DNA of 64,000 nt from NCBI RefSeq assembly GCF_003576645.1, contig NC_044925.1, positions 9,383,165 through 9,447,164 of the forward strand, written 5' to 3'. Under the pieces are notes generated by a model, which saw only the letters and a program-made list of their open reading frames with translations, was not told the DNA's origin and ran no database searches. Of this stretch, positions 1 through 11,766 are shown piece after piece; positions within the stretch are counted from its first letter, which is position 1; each line of letters opens with the position of its first letter. The translations under genes and the position numbers were made by a program. This stretch comes from Ipomoea triloba (lineage: Eukaryota; Streptophyta; Magnoliopsida; Solanales; Convolvulaceae).

Positions 1-1113
1 GGGAATCACTTTGAAGAAAATTGCTATACACTCTGCCCCACCAATCATATTTCTCAACAACCTACTCAAGGATTTTGTGCCAACATGAGTCAAGCCACTT
101 ATCAAGGAGGCACATCACCAAGTCCACAACCCTTGTGGTGTATGTTATGTGGAGGACCTCATGAGGCGGAAAATTGTTTCATCTTTGATCCTAATTACCA
201 ATATGATGGGTGAGCTCTAAACCCTCAAGTGCCTCCGTATAAAGAGTTTCAACAAGAATGCCAACCACTTGACCCAACACATGAGATGAAGTCCATGAAG
301 GCTAACACGCTTATGAACTTGGTATCTCAACTAAATGAGCTACAAGTTGAATTGGATCATAGGATGACTCAATGGCAAGATTTGACAATTCAAGAGCCAT
401 GTCAAGCTTCATTTTCAATTGGAGAGGTCCTAGAAGAGTTGTCATTGTCAAATGAAGGTCATGAGGTTGATAAAAATCAAAAGGAGTGTGAGGATCTTGG
501 AGATGAAGATGAAGATGAAGAAATATTTGATGAATGCATTGAGATGGAAATATTGGGTGAAGGAAAAGAAGGAGTAGAGTTGCAAGGGAATGGTGGTGAT
601 GAGCAACTTGAAGATAGTCCAATTGAAGATGTATTCAAGAGAGGTGAAATGGAAGAAATTTGTGGCACATACAAGGAATGCTCTTCATTGGATGACACTC
701 TCTTGGATGAAAATTTTAGAACAATTTGGGAGCCGGGAGGTATTGATATTGTTGAGAGTGTTGACACTCATTTACCCATTTTTATATCCAATGATTCTCA
801 TTTCTTTTTGGTTCATGAGGATGACCCAAGACTCTCACTACTAGTTGAACAAGAGAGTGTTGAAAAAGGAGGAAGAGAGAAAAATAAAGTATACCTTCTA
901 GATCGTATGATTGGCAAAAAGCCTCTTTTGGCTTTGTTTATTGAAGAGAATGAAGGCATAATGCTTGATTTGGGAGAATGTGGTGCCTTACATGATGATA
1001 TGAAGGGTTTGAGCTTAAGAGAGTTTATAAATGGGCATCACTTGAAGGCATACTTGGAAGAGAAAATTGATGGAAAGATGGAGATTTTCCTCCTCCAACC
1101 CCTTGATGGCTAG
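1..1113 (+). pseudogene. Athila-like gag-related ORF, C-terminal part
   Basis: Frame 1 is open from the left edge of the window except for one TGA at 211-213, and ends at TAG 1111-1113. Near the start is a short zinc knuckle, C-x2-C-x3-H-x4-C (CMLCGGPHEAENC, nt 139-177), as in retrotransposon Gag, though with x3 rather than the usual x4. After the stop come a Leu-rich helical stretch and a very acidic segment (EDEDEEIF, about nt 500-530) unlike a standard Gag tail. No protease or RT follows; the ORF is directly followed by the conserved TTGGGAGGCGACCCA tract that in Athila elements normally follows pol. I infer a non-autonomous element coding only a Gag-derived protein. The first ATG after the TGA is at 286, so the usable downstream start is unclear. 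Compare 54154-55623. Confidence 0.55.
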
Positions 1114-1147
1114 CATGTGAAAGCTAGCGACGTTAAACTTAGCACTT

Positions 1148-1163
1148 CTTGGGAGGCGACCCA
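1148..1163 (+). other. Conserved post-ORF motif TTGGGAGGCGACCC
   Basis: The stretch CTTGGGAGGCGACCCA lies 35 nt after the ORF stop. The same motif (CTTGGGAGGCAGTCCC) follows the ORF at 55665-55680. From memory of Athila/Tat elements this tract is conserved just downstream of the last pol codon; its role is not known to me. It marks these two ORFs as occupying the position of gag-pol. Confidence 0.55.
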
Positions 1164-1418
1164 AGCCCTTTAATTTCTTGCATTTTAATTTTTGCTAGTT
1201 TACTTTGCATGATGGATTGTGAATAATGAATTTGGGTGTTACTTGCTTTATTCTGAAATTGCATGATGCTAAATGAATTTTTGAAAATCCTAGAGCTTTA
1301 AGTTTCGGTGTTTATATGGTTTTGGAGTTGAATCTTTGCTTATTGAGTGTTGTTTTCGTGTTGAGAGTTAGTTTCATGTTTTACAGTTGAAAATAGTGTG
1401 AAAATGCATTCTGATGTT

Positions 1419-1524
1419 CTCGACGTGTCGAGAACCATTCTCGACATGTCGAGAGTGTGTCGTATGATTTTACGAAAAATTCTGTGAGGCTCGACGCGTC
1501 GAGCCCCTGTCTCGACGCATCGAG
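1419..1524 (+). promoter_or_regulatory. Cluster of four CTCGACxxxTCGAG palindromes
   Basis: Four 14-bp palindromes or near-palindromes: 1419-1432 (ACGTGT core), 1440-1453 (ACATGT), 1490-1503 (ACGCGT, perfect) and 1511-1524 (ACGCAT). The same words occur in the U3 of the LTRs at 8744-8829 and 12869-12953, where they sit upstream of a TATA box. Here they are internal, between the ORF and a downstream small ORF. ACGCGT fits the CGCG-box consensus bound by CAMTA factors; that link is inference. Confidence 0.55.
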
Positions 1525-2231
1525 CCCCCAATCAACAGTTGACCACGAGAGATTTAAAGCCATTTTTCTCCAAAATTTTTGTCTCTCCATTTTCAAATAG
1601 CAGCTCCCCAGTTCGGTTTCTTCGCATATTCTTCATCTTTTGCTTTCAAAATTCACTTTCATCCACTCCAAAATCATCCTAAGCTTCAAGGTAACATCCT
1701 TATCCAATTTCTCCATCAATGTCTCTTATTTTTGTTCAAAATTTTCATAGTTTTTGGGCATGAAACGTAACCCACGAATTTTGCCTAATTTTCGAATTTT
1801 ATGAATTGAAATGCATTGGGTTAGTGTTTCTTTGCATCTTTTTTCTCTAAGTGTTGCTCTTACTTGTTCATATTACATTACACTTGAATTTTGAAAGAAG
1901 AAACTATGTTTACTCTCTTTACTTGCTTATGAATTTTCATGATTAGTGATTTTAGTTTTGTTTAAATGACTAGTGTAGCTTTATCTTACAAATGCTCATG
2001 ATTGATTGTTTTTGGAGTGGTGATATTTGTTGTGTTGAAATGGGTTGAATGGGGACACCAATTGCACTAAACTTCTTTGGTCAAATTCTTGCACACAAGG
2101 TGTTTGATGAAATGCTCCAATAATGTTCTTGATATTTCTTGCATTGTTTGCTTGCATATTGCTCTATGTTTCATATTAATCAATGCTTGCAAGTATATAT
2201 TGTCCTCACTTTATGATATTGTAGATAAGAA

Positions 2232-2444
2232 ATGCCTCCAAGAGTTAGGCTCCCAAACACAAGACAAAGAGGAGAGTCATCACAACAAACTCAAGAGCCT
2301 CCTCCTCGTATTTTCCACCACCACCACCACCTGAAGACGATCATCATTAGCAGGTCAAGGGATGCCCTTCAATCCCTTTCCCCCGATTTATTTTGTTGCT
2401 TGAGGACAATGCAACTCTTTAAGTGTGGGGGGAAGTGTGGTTGA
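2232..2444 (+). pseudogene. Remnant of an Athila-type downstream ORF
   Basis: A 70-codon frame starting MPPRVRLPN, basic and Gln/Pro-rich with a short His run (CAC/ACC repeat at about 2318-2332). Its start resembles the MPP(R/K) start of the env-like/unknown ORF that follows pol in Athila elements. Its last codons run through the TTGAGGACAA signal, which in those elements lies near the end of that ORF. I infer that most of the ORF has been deleted. It could also be chance. Confidence 0.35.
2397..2432 (+). other. Internal PPT-like module 1
   Basis: TTGAGGACAA followed after about 14 nt by AAGTGTGGGGGG. This is the same architecture as the true polypurine tract at 8145-8180 of the same element. 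A second purine stretch, AAGTGTGGGGG, lies at 3248-3258. Confidence 0.5.
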
Positions 2445-3247
2445 ATGGATTTTCCCTTTTATATTTTTATATCTTTAGCTTTTGTTTCAGTATTTAGTTT
2501 TGACTACTTTTGAATCTTCTCCTGAAAATAATTTTGAACTCTTACTCCTAGTTGTCTTACTTTTTGGGTTGAAATATATGCTCTTTAGCTTGCTAGTTTC
2601 CCCACTTGATTTTTGGTAAATTTGTCATGTTTTGCTTGGATGACTCATGTGCTTCTTGTTGATAAATTTCTTGTCATGGCATCTAGTTGCAATTATTCTC
2701 TCTTGTCGGTTTGTGGATTGATTGGTTGAACTTGTTGCATTCCAACATGCCATAGATGAAATCAAAGTGAAGCATATGATTGAACTATTCTCTTGCCAAT
2801 GTCTCTTGTTAACCGCTTAATAAATGAAATAATTCCTAATCTAGTGGTTTGTGCTTCGCTAGTGAAAGTTTATGAGAAATTCCGGCATTGCCTCATTAGT
2901 TGGCTTTATGGAACTTGCCTCAATACTCCTCCAAAATGTAGTCTAATTGTTTGCATGTTTAGAAATGATTTAGGCCATTTTTGTTCACCCTTAGCCTTTA
3001 AACCTACCCATATCATATGTGTTTATCCCTTGTGTCCCCCTTGAGCCTTTTTCTTTGTTTAATAAGTGCTAAGCACTTAACCCCTCTTCGTGTATTTTCT
3101 TGTTTAACCCTCATCATCAAACCCTTAGCCCTTAGCCAAATATATTCCCTTCCACCCTAGAGAGAATTTAGCATTTATCTGTGATATTCATAGGAGAGAT
3201 CTTTATGGAGCTTATAGTTAGAAAGCAACATGTACTTTGAAATGTCT

Positions 3248-3258
3248 AAGTGTGGGGG
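3248..3258 (+). other. Internal PPT-like module 2
   Basis: AAGTGTGGGGG without a nearby GAGGACAA. Third purine tract of the element counting the terminal PPT. Whether it primes plus-strand DNA is unknown. Confidence 0.35.
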
Positions 3259-4897
3259 TCTAGATCGTTTGTAAATACTCATTTACTACTTGGGTAGTTT
3301 GCTAGCATTCGAATAAAGTTTGCTTCTATATTTAAAAAAAAAATAAATCAGAAAATCGAAAATCAAAGTCCAAAAGTTGATACTTTGAAAAGTTGTTGCT
3401 TATTCTTGAAAAAAATCAAAAAGAAAAATGTTGAAGAATAAAAGTTTGTATAGTTTGAAAGTTGTAAATAGCTTTGGAAAGTTTGTTTTCGACCCCCACT
3501 TCATTAGGATGTTGCCTTGATTCTTAAAATTACATTTGGCTCCTTTGGTCAATTCTTTCTCATCTCTTCTAGGATTTTATAAGATAGATTGTAATACCCC
3601 GTATTTTCCTAACATTATTATTTTATCCTAAGGCGTTGACATTCATAAGTTATGATCTTCAGATATTTCAAAAGAATTTTTATAAGTGAGTATAGTTGTT
3701 ATTAAGCTGCGATCGAACGTCCCGGTCACGAACCGTAAAAATTTTAAGAGCTAGTATTCGGACCCGTTTGTCATAGGAAATGGATTTTTAGACACCATAC
3801 TATTATTCTTGAATTTCCTATTTAATTAAATCAGCTCGTAGCAGCGAAAATTTATTTTGATCATACATCACTAAATTTCGCGGTGCACCGAACCTAGCCC
3901 AATTTTGAGGGTTAGTCTGGAATAAATTTTTAGTTTCGGAAATTATTCTATCTGGATTATTTTCTACCGAAACTTTATCTGTTTGGACCCCAACTGATAA
4001 GTTGGAAGATATTTTATTATTTTATTATTTTTTTTCCAATCTTATCACATAAGATTGTGATGTAGTATAAAAGCCAATTTTTTTTTCCTTTTTCCCTTGC
4101 TTTTGCCGAAATGAAGAGGAGAGGAGAGAGAAAGAGATCATCTTCATCATCTTCTTCCTCCATTGCTTCCATAGCTAATTTCCTTCACATCTCTCAAGAA
4201 CGTTCGGTAAATCTTCGATTTTATTCGGTAAAAAGTTCTATTTTCCTTCCTAGAGCATGAATTTGAGAGTAATTTCTTGAAATCTCTTGTTATGGTGGTG
4301 CTTTTGATCCTAGGGTTTAAGGTGAAATTGGGGAAATCAACTCCAAAAGCCTTCTACGAGAACTAGTAACCCGGTTGAGGTAAGGAATTCCCTTAAGTTG
4401 GTTTAGTCACTTGAAATTAGATAATTGATTATTTGGTTGAAACATGGTGTTTTGGAGCTTTGGGAATATTTTTGTATACATGTTCATAGCTTGGATATGC
4501 TTGTATATGTTGTATTTATGCCCATATAGGCTTATACTTGTGAAAATATTGACAAGAAATTAAGCTAGTCTCTGGCAGTGACTTCCGAGAATTTCAGGGA
4601 AACATTGGTAAGGTATTTTGATCCAATTTTTTTTTAGATAGGTAGTTCCATAAGTGTAGAAGCTGCCTATAAAATTTCATAATGATCGGAGTAGTGGAAG
4701 TATGGTTTTCGAATTTTTCTCCAAAACTGGTCCAGAGAGAAGAAAATTCCGGACAGCACACTGCCAAGGGCAAAGATGGAATTTTCTGTGTTAATTCGTG
4801 AACCTAGGTGACCAAAACTTTTTATGGACATCAAGTACTATGAGTTGGGGTTCTACCATAAAAATTTCAAGTGAAAAAGAGTTCGGGAACAATTTTT

Positions 4898-5024
4898 ACC
4901 GGCTCAATCTTTTGGACTGCGCCAAGCTGAATTATTTTTACCGGCTCAATCTTTTGGACTGCGCCAAGCTGAATTACTGTTACCGGCTCAATCTTTTGGA
5001 CTGCGCCAAGCTGAATTACTGTCC
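4898..5024. repeat. 42-nt tandem duplication, three copies
   Basis: Copies start at 4898, 4940 and 4982, exactly 42 nt apart. The related LTR at 35960-38533 has the same sequence once (around 37266). Probably an assembly overlap left untrimmed. Confidence 0.85.
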
Positions 5025-5160
5025 AGAATAGGCGGAACGTGTTGGACGCGGCCCTGGACGCGCGTCCAGTGGAGTCCAGTAGGTTCGGGAGTAAGATCAA
5101 ATTGTATAAGCTTTGATTATTATTATTGATGTTTAGATGATGGGGTTGTAATGAACTTAA

Positions 5161-5352
5161 GAGGTTATGAGAATGATTATAGATTCAGGATGAATGAGTT
5201 AAGAGGTTATGAGAATGATTATAGATTCAGGATGAATGAGTATCATGGGTTGTTTAATGAATTTTGTTTCAGGATGAATGAGTATCATGGGTTGTTTAAT
5301 GAATTTTGTTAATGGATGAATGAGTATCATGGGTTGTTTAATGAATTTTGTT
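5161..5352. repeat. 42-nt staircase duplications
   Basis: A unit starting at 5161 repeats at 5203. An overlapping unit starting at about 5228 repeats at 5270. A third overlapping word occurs at 5241, 5283 and 5325. All offsets are 42 nt. Confidence 0.85.
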
Positions 5353-8144
5353 AATTAATGATGGCGGATTAAGGTAATGATTAAGAGTACTTAAGGATTA
5401 ATTATGGTGACTATTGAGTAATGAGAGGATGCTAAGAATATGATATAGATTGGTGATTTGGTTCACGTTGAAGCCTAGTGATGAGGATAATGTTGGACTA
5501 ATGACTAAAGGTTTTTTTTTATGTTAATTATAGATGGGTAAGTTGTTGAATGTGAGAAATTGTGGTCTAATGATGAGTTATGGTTTAGTGATTTAAGGTT
5601 TGAAATCAATTATGAATTATGGTTAAGGGTGGTGATTATTAATAATGGTGATTAGGAACTATTATTCTTATTACTAAGTAAGGAAAGTTATGAAGATTAT
5701 GAGCTTATAAGGATTATGATTAAAGATTGGATTAATGATGGAATTAAATGAGGATGATGGAATGATGGATAACGTTATTGATAATGGTGATGTCATTATG
5801 TTGTTGAGCTAAGATGTTGAATTATAATTATGGTGGTGATATATAATGCTATAATTATGGTACATGAGTTATGAATCGGTGATTATGAGTTAATGGTTTA
5901 GATTAATGGATAATTATGGATTATGGTTAATAATGGTGTTAATGCTTTCGATGACTTGATAATGATGTTATAATGTTGTTGACTTGTTGTCGATGATGGA
6001 TTACAAGGTTAGTAGTTACTAATGACAATAATTAATGCTTAAGAATGATTAAGGTTCATTGTTGGATTATGGGTGACTAAGTGTTGTTTATAGATGTGTG
6101 ATTTCCTTAAGTTATAATGGTGTTGATGATAGTGAAAGTTGTTGATGACGATAGTGACAAGGACAACTATCTATTATTAATTAATGGTGGAACCATGATT
6201 ATGGATCACCGATGATGATTGGATTGTAAGAGGAACTGAGATTCATGATAAGGAATAAGTATTGGGAATGGATATATGTAGTGTTAGTAGAAATATATAA
6301 GTATCCGATGAGTGACCAGCTTGTGTTCAGTATTTTCTCAACTTTGTTTTCTTCCAAATTTTGCTCGTACTTGAACTACGTTTGAAAAGCCTTTGGGCAA
6401 GTGAAAATGTTTATGAAAACTTACGGTGAAGAACCAAAGGAAGTGGAAGAGTGAGCGTCTAGAGGAAGTTAGTAACATTTTCAAGAAGATAAGGTAATCT
6501 TTATGTCCACCAAAACCTTTTTCCACCATGATATTCATGAATTTCTTGATAAAGTATGGATATAAAGATTTTAGTAGATGAAAGATTGGTGTGATTGTGG
6601 TATATGATGAATATATGTAGATATGTGGATGATTATATGAGGTAACTAGTATACGATTATGTTGTGATGAATATATGTAGTAGACATGTATATGTGTTTA
6701 CAACCTTATATATATATATATACAAAGGTAGACCTATATTGTTCAAAATGCATAAAGCGAGAAAGTAAAGAATGAGACAAAATGAAATCACGGTGTGAAG
6801 TTGGAGGATATTCCTTTTTAACATTCATAATGGAATTACAAACATTGGGCCCCAAAATGATTGGTGTTAACCACTTGAGTAACCTTGTAGAAACATATCC
6901 AGGGTTACTAGAGCTAGTGACTAACCTGCGGGCTTGGAATCCCGACAAGGGGTGTGCACACTAAAGGTCCTAGATCTGCTTCCCCTAGTTGGAATAACTA
7001 GGTTGTGGTGAGATGATGGAAATGAGAAGGAAATTATGGTGTGAATTGGAATATCTTTAACTTCATTATGGTAAAAACTGGTTATTTCTATTTAAATGCT
7101 TATATGATTATGATGATAATTATGACTATGAGGATGAGTATGAGTATGAGTATGATTATGAGTATGATATGGTGCATACATGTGGAAGTTGTAATTATTG
7201 GCACATATTTTATTTGAAACAATAATGAGGAAATGAATATCTCTTCTATGAGAAAAGCTTTACATGATTTAATGTATATACACTATTATGCTATCTACGA
7301 ATCATTTGGTTGCAGGTGGATTTTCAAATCAAGGGAAAAACTTTATAAAGCTTTCAAATTGTTATGTTTTCAAACCTTTGTCTACTTTTAAGTGACAATG
7401 GATTTCCTTACTTAGCCGTCGTGCTAACTACACTTCATTGTGTCCTTTATTAGATGCAGTCTAGCGTGGGCCCCTGTGGCCGATGAGCTCAGAATAGGAT
7501 GTGAGTCGAGGTTGAAGACTACTCTATCCTAGAATAGACACCCTGGAAGAATTATTTCCATATGTATTAAGTTGGAATATTGATGTGGTTATTCGATGTT
7601 GTAAGTTTAGCCTTAGCGTTTGGGTATAGGAGAGATACCTAAGCGTGGCGGTAACCCCCAGTTTTTTTTTGCTGGTTAGATGCTTCCGCAATGTATTATA
7701 TTTTAAGGATTTTGTAATAAATCCAAGATGTGAAAATTGGGGTGTTACATAGATATTTGTGACATTCTCTCTCTTTTGTTAATTTTTCCATACCCTTTCT
7801 TTGTTAGCCTAAACCCTTAGCCCCGTTACAAGCTAATAAAAGACATATTTGATCTTTGCATGAAACTTTAGGTCTATACTAGGAGGAGTACGAAAGGCAA
7901 GCCTTTGGGATCTATTTCTAATGCCAAGTTTTGCATAAACCTAACTGAGTATGTGTGCACACTAGATTTCTCACTATAAATAATTTTGGTGCTTGGATAT
8001 TGGCTTGCGAATGGATCTTGTGTGTTAATCTGAGATGATTCTTGAAGCATGTTGTCGTGTGACAAGTTGGTTTGTAGATGTTTGGTTGTTGCAAGAGAGG
8101 TATGCGCGACTTGTGTGCTTGACTTGAATTTACCCATTTGTTTG

Positions 8145-8180
8145 CTTGAGGACAAGCAAAGACTTAAGTGTGAGGGAGTT
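8145..8180 (+). promoter_or_regulatory. Polypurine tract with upstream GAGGACAA signal
   Basis: TTGAGGACAAGC then AAGTGTGAGGGAGTTT ending right before the LTR start TGATATAATC at 8181. Position and composition fit the plus-strand primer of the element ending at 9003. Confidence 0.75.
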
Positions 8181-8245
8181 TGATATAATCTCAATTGTGC
8201 ATATTTTTTTAAGTATTTTAGATCAACTTTTGAGCTTAAAATGTA

Positions 8246-8502
8246 CTACCTCCGTCCCATTTTGTTTGTCTGATTCGGTTAACGAGGCTTGACTGAAGTT
8301 ATTTTTAATTCAATTTTTCAAAATATTAAGTTTAGTATTAGTATATAAAATTTATATATTTAGAAACTACATTAAAAGTAATATTAAACACAAAAAATCA
8401 AATTTAAAAATAAAAAAAATTATTAAAAAAAATAAGCAATGAAGAAAGAGTTGGATTGACCAATGAATAGTAAATAGGACAGGTAAAATGGGACAGATGG
8501 AG
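8246..8502. mobile_element. Stowaway-type MITE
   Basis: 257 bp with terminal inverted repeats CTACCTCCGTCCCATTTT / AAAATGGGACAGATGGAG, flanked by TA (8244-8245 and 8503-8504). It is AT-rich with no ORF. TIRs beginning CTxCCTCCGTCCC and a TA target are diagnostic of Stowaway (Tc1/mariner-derived). The paralogous LTR at 12565 shows the unfilled site (AAAATG-TA-TTAAATT, about 12624-12640), which confirms both ends. Confidence 0.9.
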
Positions 8503-8743
8503 TATTAAATTACTATCTCTAATGCATATTCCTTGCTTTCTCAATTAGATATGGTTTCATTTTTTATTTGAGTGTTTTATGGTATTTGTTAGTGTTTTTG
8601 AAACCATTTTAGATCAAATGCAAAGCAAGGGAACATTTAAAGACATGTTTGGGAGTCAAAATGGATGAAGAATGCTTACATTGAGGCCTCAACGCGTCAT
8701 GGATAAAATTAGACGTGACCAGAATTTTGAGCCAAGGTCAGGG

Positions 8744-8902
8744 CTCGACGCGTCGAGAATATGCCGTAACAATTTTCGGGAAAAATCTTCAAGGCTCGAC
8801 GCGTCGAGCCCCATTCTCAACGCGTCGAGAATCCTGTGACAACACAAAATCTGCTGCGCGAAATTGCCTATTTTGCCCCTATTTTGGCTCCCACTATATA
8901 CA
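8744..8902 (+). promoter_or_regulatory. LTR promoter module: ACGCGT palindromes and TATA box
   Basis: CTCGACGCGTCGAG at 8744-8757 and 8795-8808 (perfect 14-bp palindromes) and a one-base variant at 8816-8829, followed 66 bp later by TATATACA (8895-8902). Placement in U3 upstream of the TATA box suggests enhancer elements. Confidence 0.6.
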
Positions 8903-10641
8903 GCTCATTTTCCCAAAACCTTAAAGGGAAGCTGGTGGGAGCAAGGTGGTGTCTCTTCCCTGGAGTGAAGGAGGGATCCACCATTCTTGGAGAAGAAGAT
9001 AGTTGTAACACCCCCATTTTTTTCATTTTCAAATCTTACTATTTATAGCAATTCTAAAGATAGCAACCTCCAAAAATTAGAATTCCCAAAGGTAGAGTTT
9101 AACTTTATTTAATACATATTTAAGGTCCAACTTATAATAATAGATAATTAAAAATAAAACTTCATCCTCTTAAACCTGAGGGTGATACCGCCACATCTAA
9201 AATTCTACTTTTAGATGTAAGGCTAAAATAAATAAAATCGTCTCATAAGTCCAACATTCATCGATTACAACTCGATCTTTATTCTTGAAATCAATCTACC
9301 ACTTTTGATCAAACTTATAGCCACGCTCTCTCGAACATCCATAATCAATTACCTGAACCAAATATAATTTTTCCAAAACATACAAAAACAACACACAAAG
9401 TTAGCAAGATTTTGCTAAGTAATGTTTACCCACCACGTAAAATAATACCGATTAAAAATAAATTTTCTCACTAATAAATAACTTCAAGAAAGATACTTAA
9501 CCACACGGTTCTTTAAAATTTCCATAGTGAAAACACTTCACTTTATAAGCTCAAATCCATAATTCGTATATTTTAAGAAATAATAATATTTCCTCAATTA
9601 CAAAAATAAGGAGGATAACCAAACCAATAAATGGGAGGGTACTTAAACCATTAAGCCACAGTGAAACAGTTTTTACAATACTGTTCACTCACAATAATCC
9701 CAACAATAACACATAATGGGCAGGAACTCACCATTTAAAGTTCCTAATGAGACAGCTTTTACGTCACTGCTCATTACACAGAATCCCATTCTTAATGGAC
9801 AGAACTGATACTTTAAGTGTGCACACCCCCAAAGGATTTCCAGGCCCAAAGGGTACTAAATAGTCCTAGTAGTCAGGATAGGTTTCTACAGACTACTCCT
9901 CACTGGGTATTTTACCCTAGTGGTTACAACTTTTACGTCACTGTCCACTCTCAAACCAGCAGGACATTACGTCCTAGTGAGACAAGATATGTTTCACTGC
10001 TCACTTCTCAATCACAAACTTTGGGTTCACTCCCAAATCATAAATTCTACATTATTCCTCCATAATATGTTTTCTTTAATAATAATAATAATAATAATTA
10101 AGCGTAATCAAAATAAATTTTAAGATGCTTAATTATTTCAACTAAAATAAATAGATTCTCAAAACACTCATTCCTTCGTACTTCTACGAAATGACTTAAT
10201 TTATTCAAATTTTTAAAAACAAACCTTTTAGATACCAAAAACCACATTATGAGCAATTTACCAATTCCCTTATAAAATCATTACACTCATAATTGTAATT
10301 ACTTAAAGAAACATATATTTACTCAATACAGTAATATATATATCCTATTTACGTAAGAATTATTTATGTACATATAAACTTAGAGGACACATAAATTTAT
10401 TCTTATAAATACAATATATATTTACGTAAGAATTGAATCATTTATTTATATATACACATTTATATAGATTAGATACATAGATTGATATATAATACTAATT
10501 TACGTAAGAATCACTTATTTATATATATACATTTATATAGATTAGATACATAGATTTTTATATATAATATATAAGATTACAGATATATATTATCAAAGAA
10601 ATTCGTATATATGCATACAGTTTTTAAAATGCAAAAACTTT

Positions 10642-10645
<4 letters not shown>

Positions 10646-10716
<71 letters not shown>
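10646..10716. repeat. (TA)n microsatellite
   Basis: About 70 bp of nearly pure TA dinucleotides with one TG interruption, inside the inverted LTR. More broken TA/TATG runs extend from 10320 to 10960. Confidence 0.9.
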
Positions 10717-10721
<5 letters not shown>

Positions 10722-11722
10722 GTACAGTTATGTATACACTAAAAAAAAATTTAAAATATATATACATATATATTTTTCAAAACAGGTTCGTATATATGTA
10801 TCTACTTAAATATATCATTAAAACATAATATACACTTTCAATAAAAATCATATATTTCACATAATAATTTTTTTTTTTACATACATTTATATGATAATAT
10901 CCAGAATATTTATATATTACACACACATACATATAATTCATAAATACACGGAATATTAGAAACCACAAGAAATATATAATAATTGTTTTTTTTCCAGTCC
11001 ACAATTAAAATTTTCCACAACAATACATGAAAATTTCTAACCAACACATAATTATTATCATGAGAAAAATTCACACATACATTCCACGTAGCGGGAAAAT
11101 AAAGATTTTAGTGGCATAAACACTTACCTGATTTCCCCTTTAGAAATCCTCAATAAATTTTCAAGCCTATTCTTGTTCTCGTAAGTTTTCATCTCCTATT
11201 TTCCGAACAACATACACATACACAAAATTTTCACAATCAATAAAAAAAAAATTTCACATACAAAAGAAATTATTCAATTAAAGAGACTACTAATGATAAT
11301 AGGCTTACTTGAACACTTGATTCTCTAACCTTTGATGAAGAAGGTTTGTTTTATTTTTTTTTTATAGAAAATATAGTGATAGTTTTTAAACCAAATGATG
11401 AAGGCAGAATGGTGGGGAATTCTCGGCCAACAACAAGAGGAAGAAAATAACTAGCATTGGCCAAATATTGAATAAATGGAAGATATACCCATGATTGAGA
11501 TTGATTGATAAAATTACACCTAATAGGAAATTGAAACCAAAATTAAACTGATTGAAGGATGATTTTTGGTGATTTGTCTAGGTAAGGTTTGACCACAAGC
11601 AAGAATGAATCTAGACTCAATTTTAATTTAAATTCATGTTATGTTATAACAAAATATATATATAATATCATCCATATGTACATAAAACATAGTTACGTAA
11701 ATATGTAACAATAGGTTTTCAA

Positions 11723-11723
<1 letters not shown>

Positions 11724-11764
<41 letters not shown>
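11724..11764. repeat. (AAT)n microsatellite
   Basis: About 14 tandem AAT units. A shorter AAT run lies at 10078-10098. Confidence 0.9.

Positions 11765-11766
<2 letters not shown>

Larger units (their letters stand above)
3590..7751 (+). repeat. 4.16-kb solo LTR, Ty3/gypsy (Tekay/Del-like)
   Basis: Starts TGTAATACCCC and ends GGGGTGTTACA, flanked by a perfect 5-bp duplication TAGAT (3585-3589 and 7752-7756). It has no gag, pol, PBS or internal PPT, so I call it a solo LTR left by recombination. The terminal sequences and great length are typical of Tekay/Del chromovirus LTRs, but without an internal region the lineage is a guess. A second copy of the family lies at 35960-38533, sharing the block AAGCTGCGATCG...GTCACGAACCGTAAAA near the start and GGTTAGA(T/C)GCTTCCGCAATGTATT near the end. 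It contains 42-nt tandem duplications at 4898-5352 and AT-rich simple sequence. Confidence 0.8.
1..9003 (+). mobile_element. Non-autonomous Athila-like Ty3/gypsy element, 3' part
   Basis: The left end lies outside the window. In order: an ORF with a zinc knuckle (1-1113), the motif TTGGGAGGCGACCCA (1148-1163), a palindrome module (1419-1524), a remnant small ORF (2232-2444), two internal PPT-like stretches, a final PPT (8165-8180) and an LTR starting TGATATAATC at 8181. Protease, RT, RNase H and integrase are absent. The 'lineup after the ORF' motif and the repeated TTGAGGACAA...AAGTGTGGGG signals are typical of Athila/Tat relatives. A solo LTR (3590-7751) splits the 3' untranslated part. The non-coding stretches 1164-2231, 2433-3589 and 7757-8144 hold nothing else I recognise. 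The 3' LTR is cut at 9003 by another insertion. Confidence 0.6.
8181..9003 (+). repeat. 3' LTR of the first Athila-like element, truncated
   Basis: Begins TGATATAATCTCAATTGTGC next to the PPT. It is paralogous to the LTR at 12565-13898 and matches it up to GAAGAAGATAGT, where another LTR (TGTAACACCCC, 9004) cuts in. Relative to that copy it carries a MITE insertion (8246-8502) and lacks about 28 bp near 8931. U3 holds three CGACGCGTCG palindromes and a TATA-like TATATACA at 8895-8902. Confidence 0.75.

Noticed and set aside
4798..5100. Plus and minus frames with YRLNLLDCAKLN-type peptide repeats
   Set aside because: Created by the 42-nt duplications in a non-coding LTR.
10300..11004. AT-rich region with 75-codon frame and repeated TTATATAGATTAGATACATAGATT
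   Set aside because: Low-complexity LTR sequence; the frame has no coding character.
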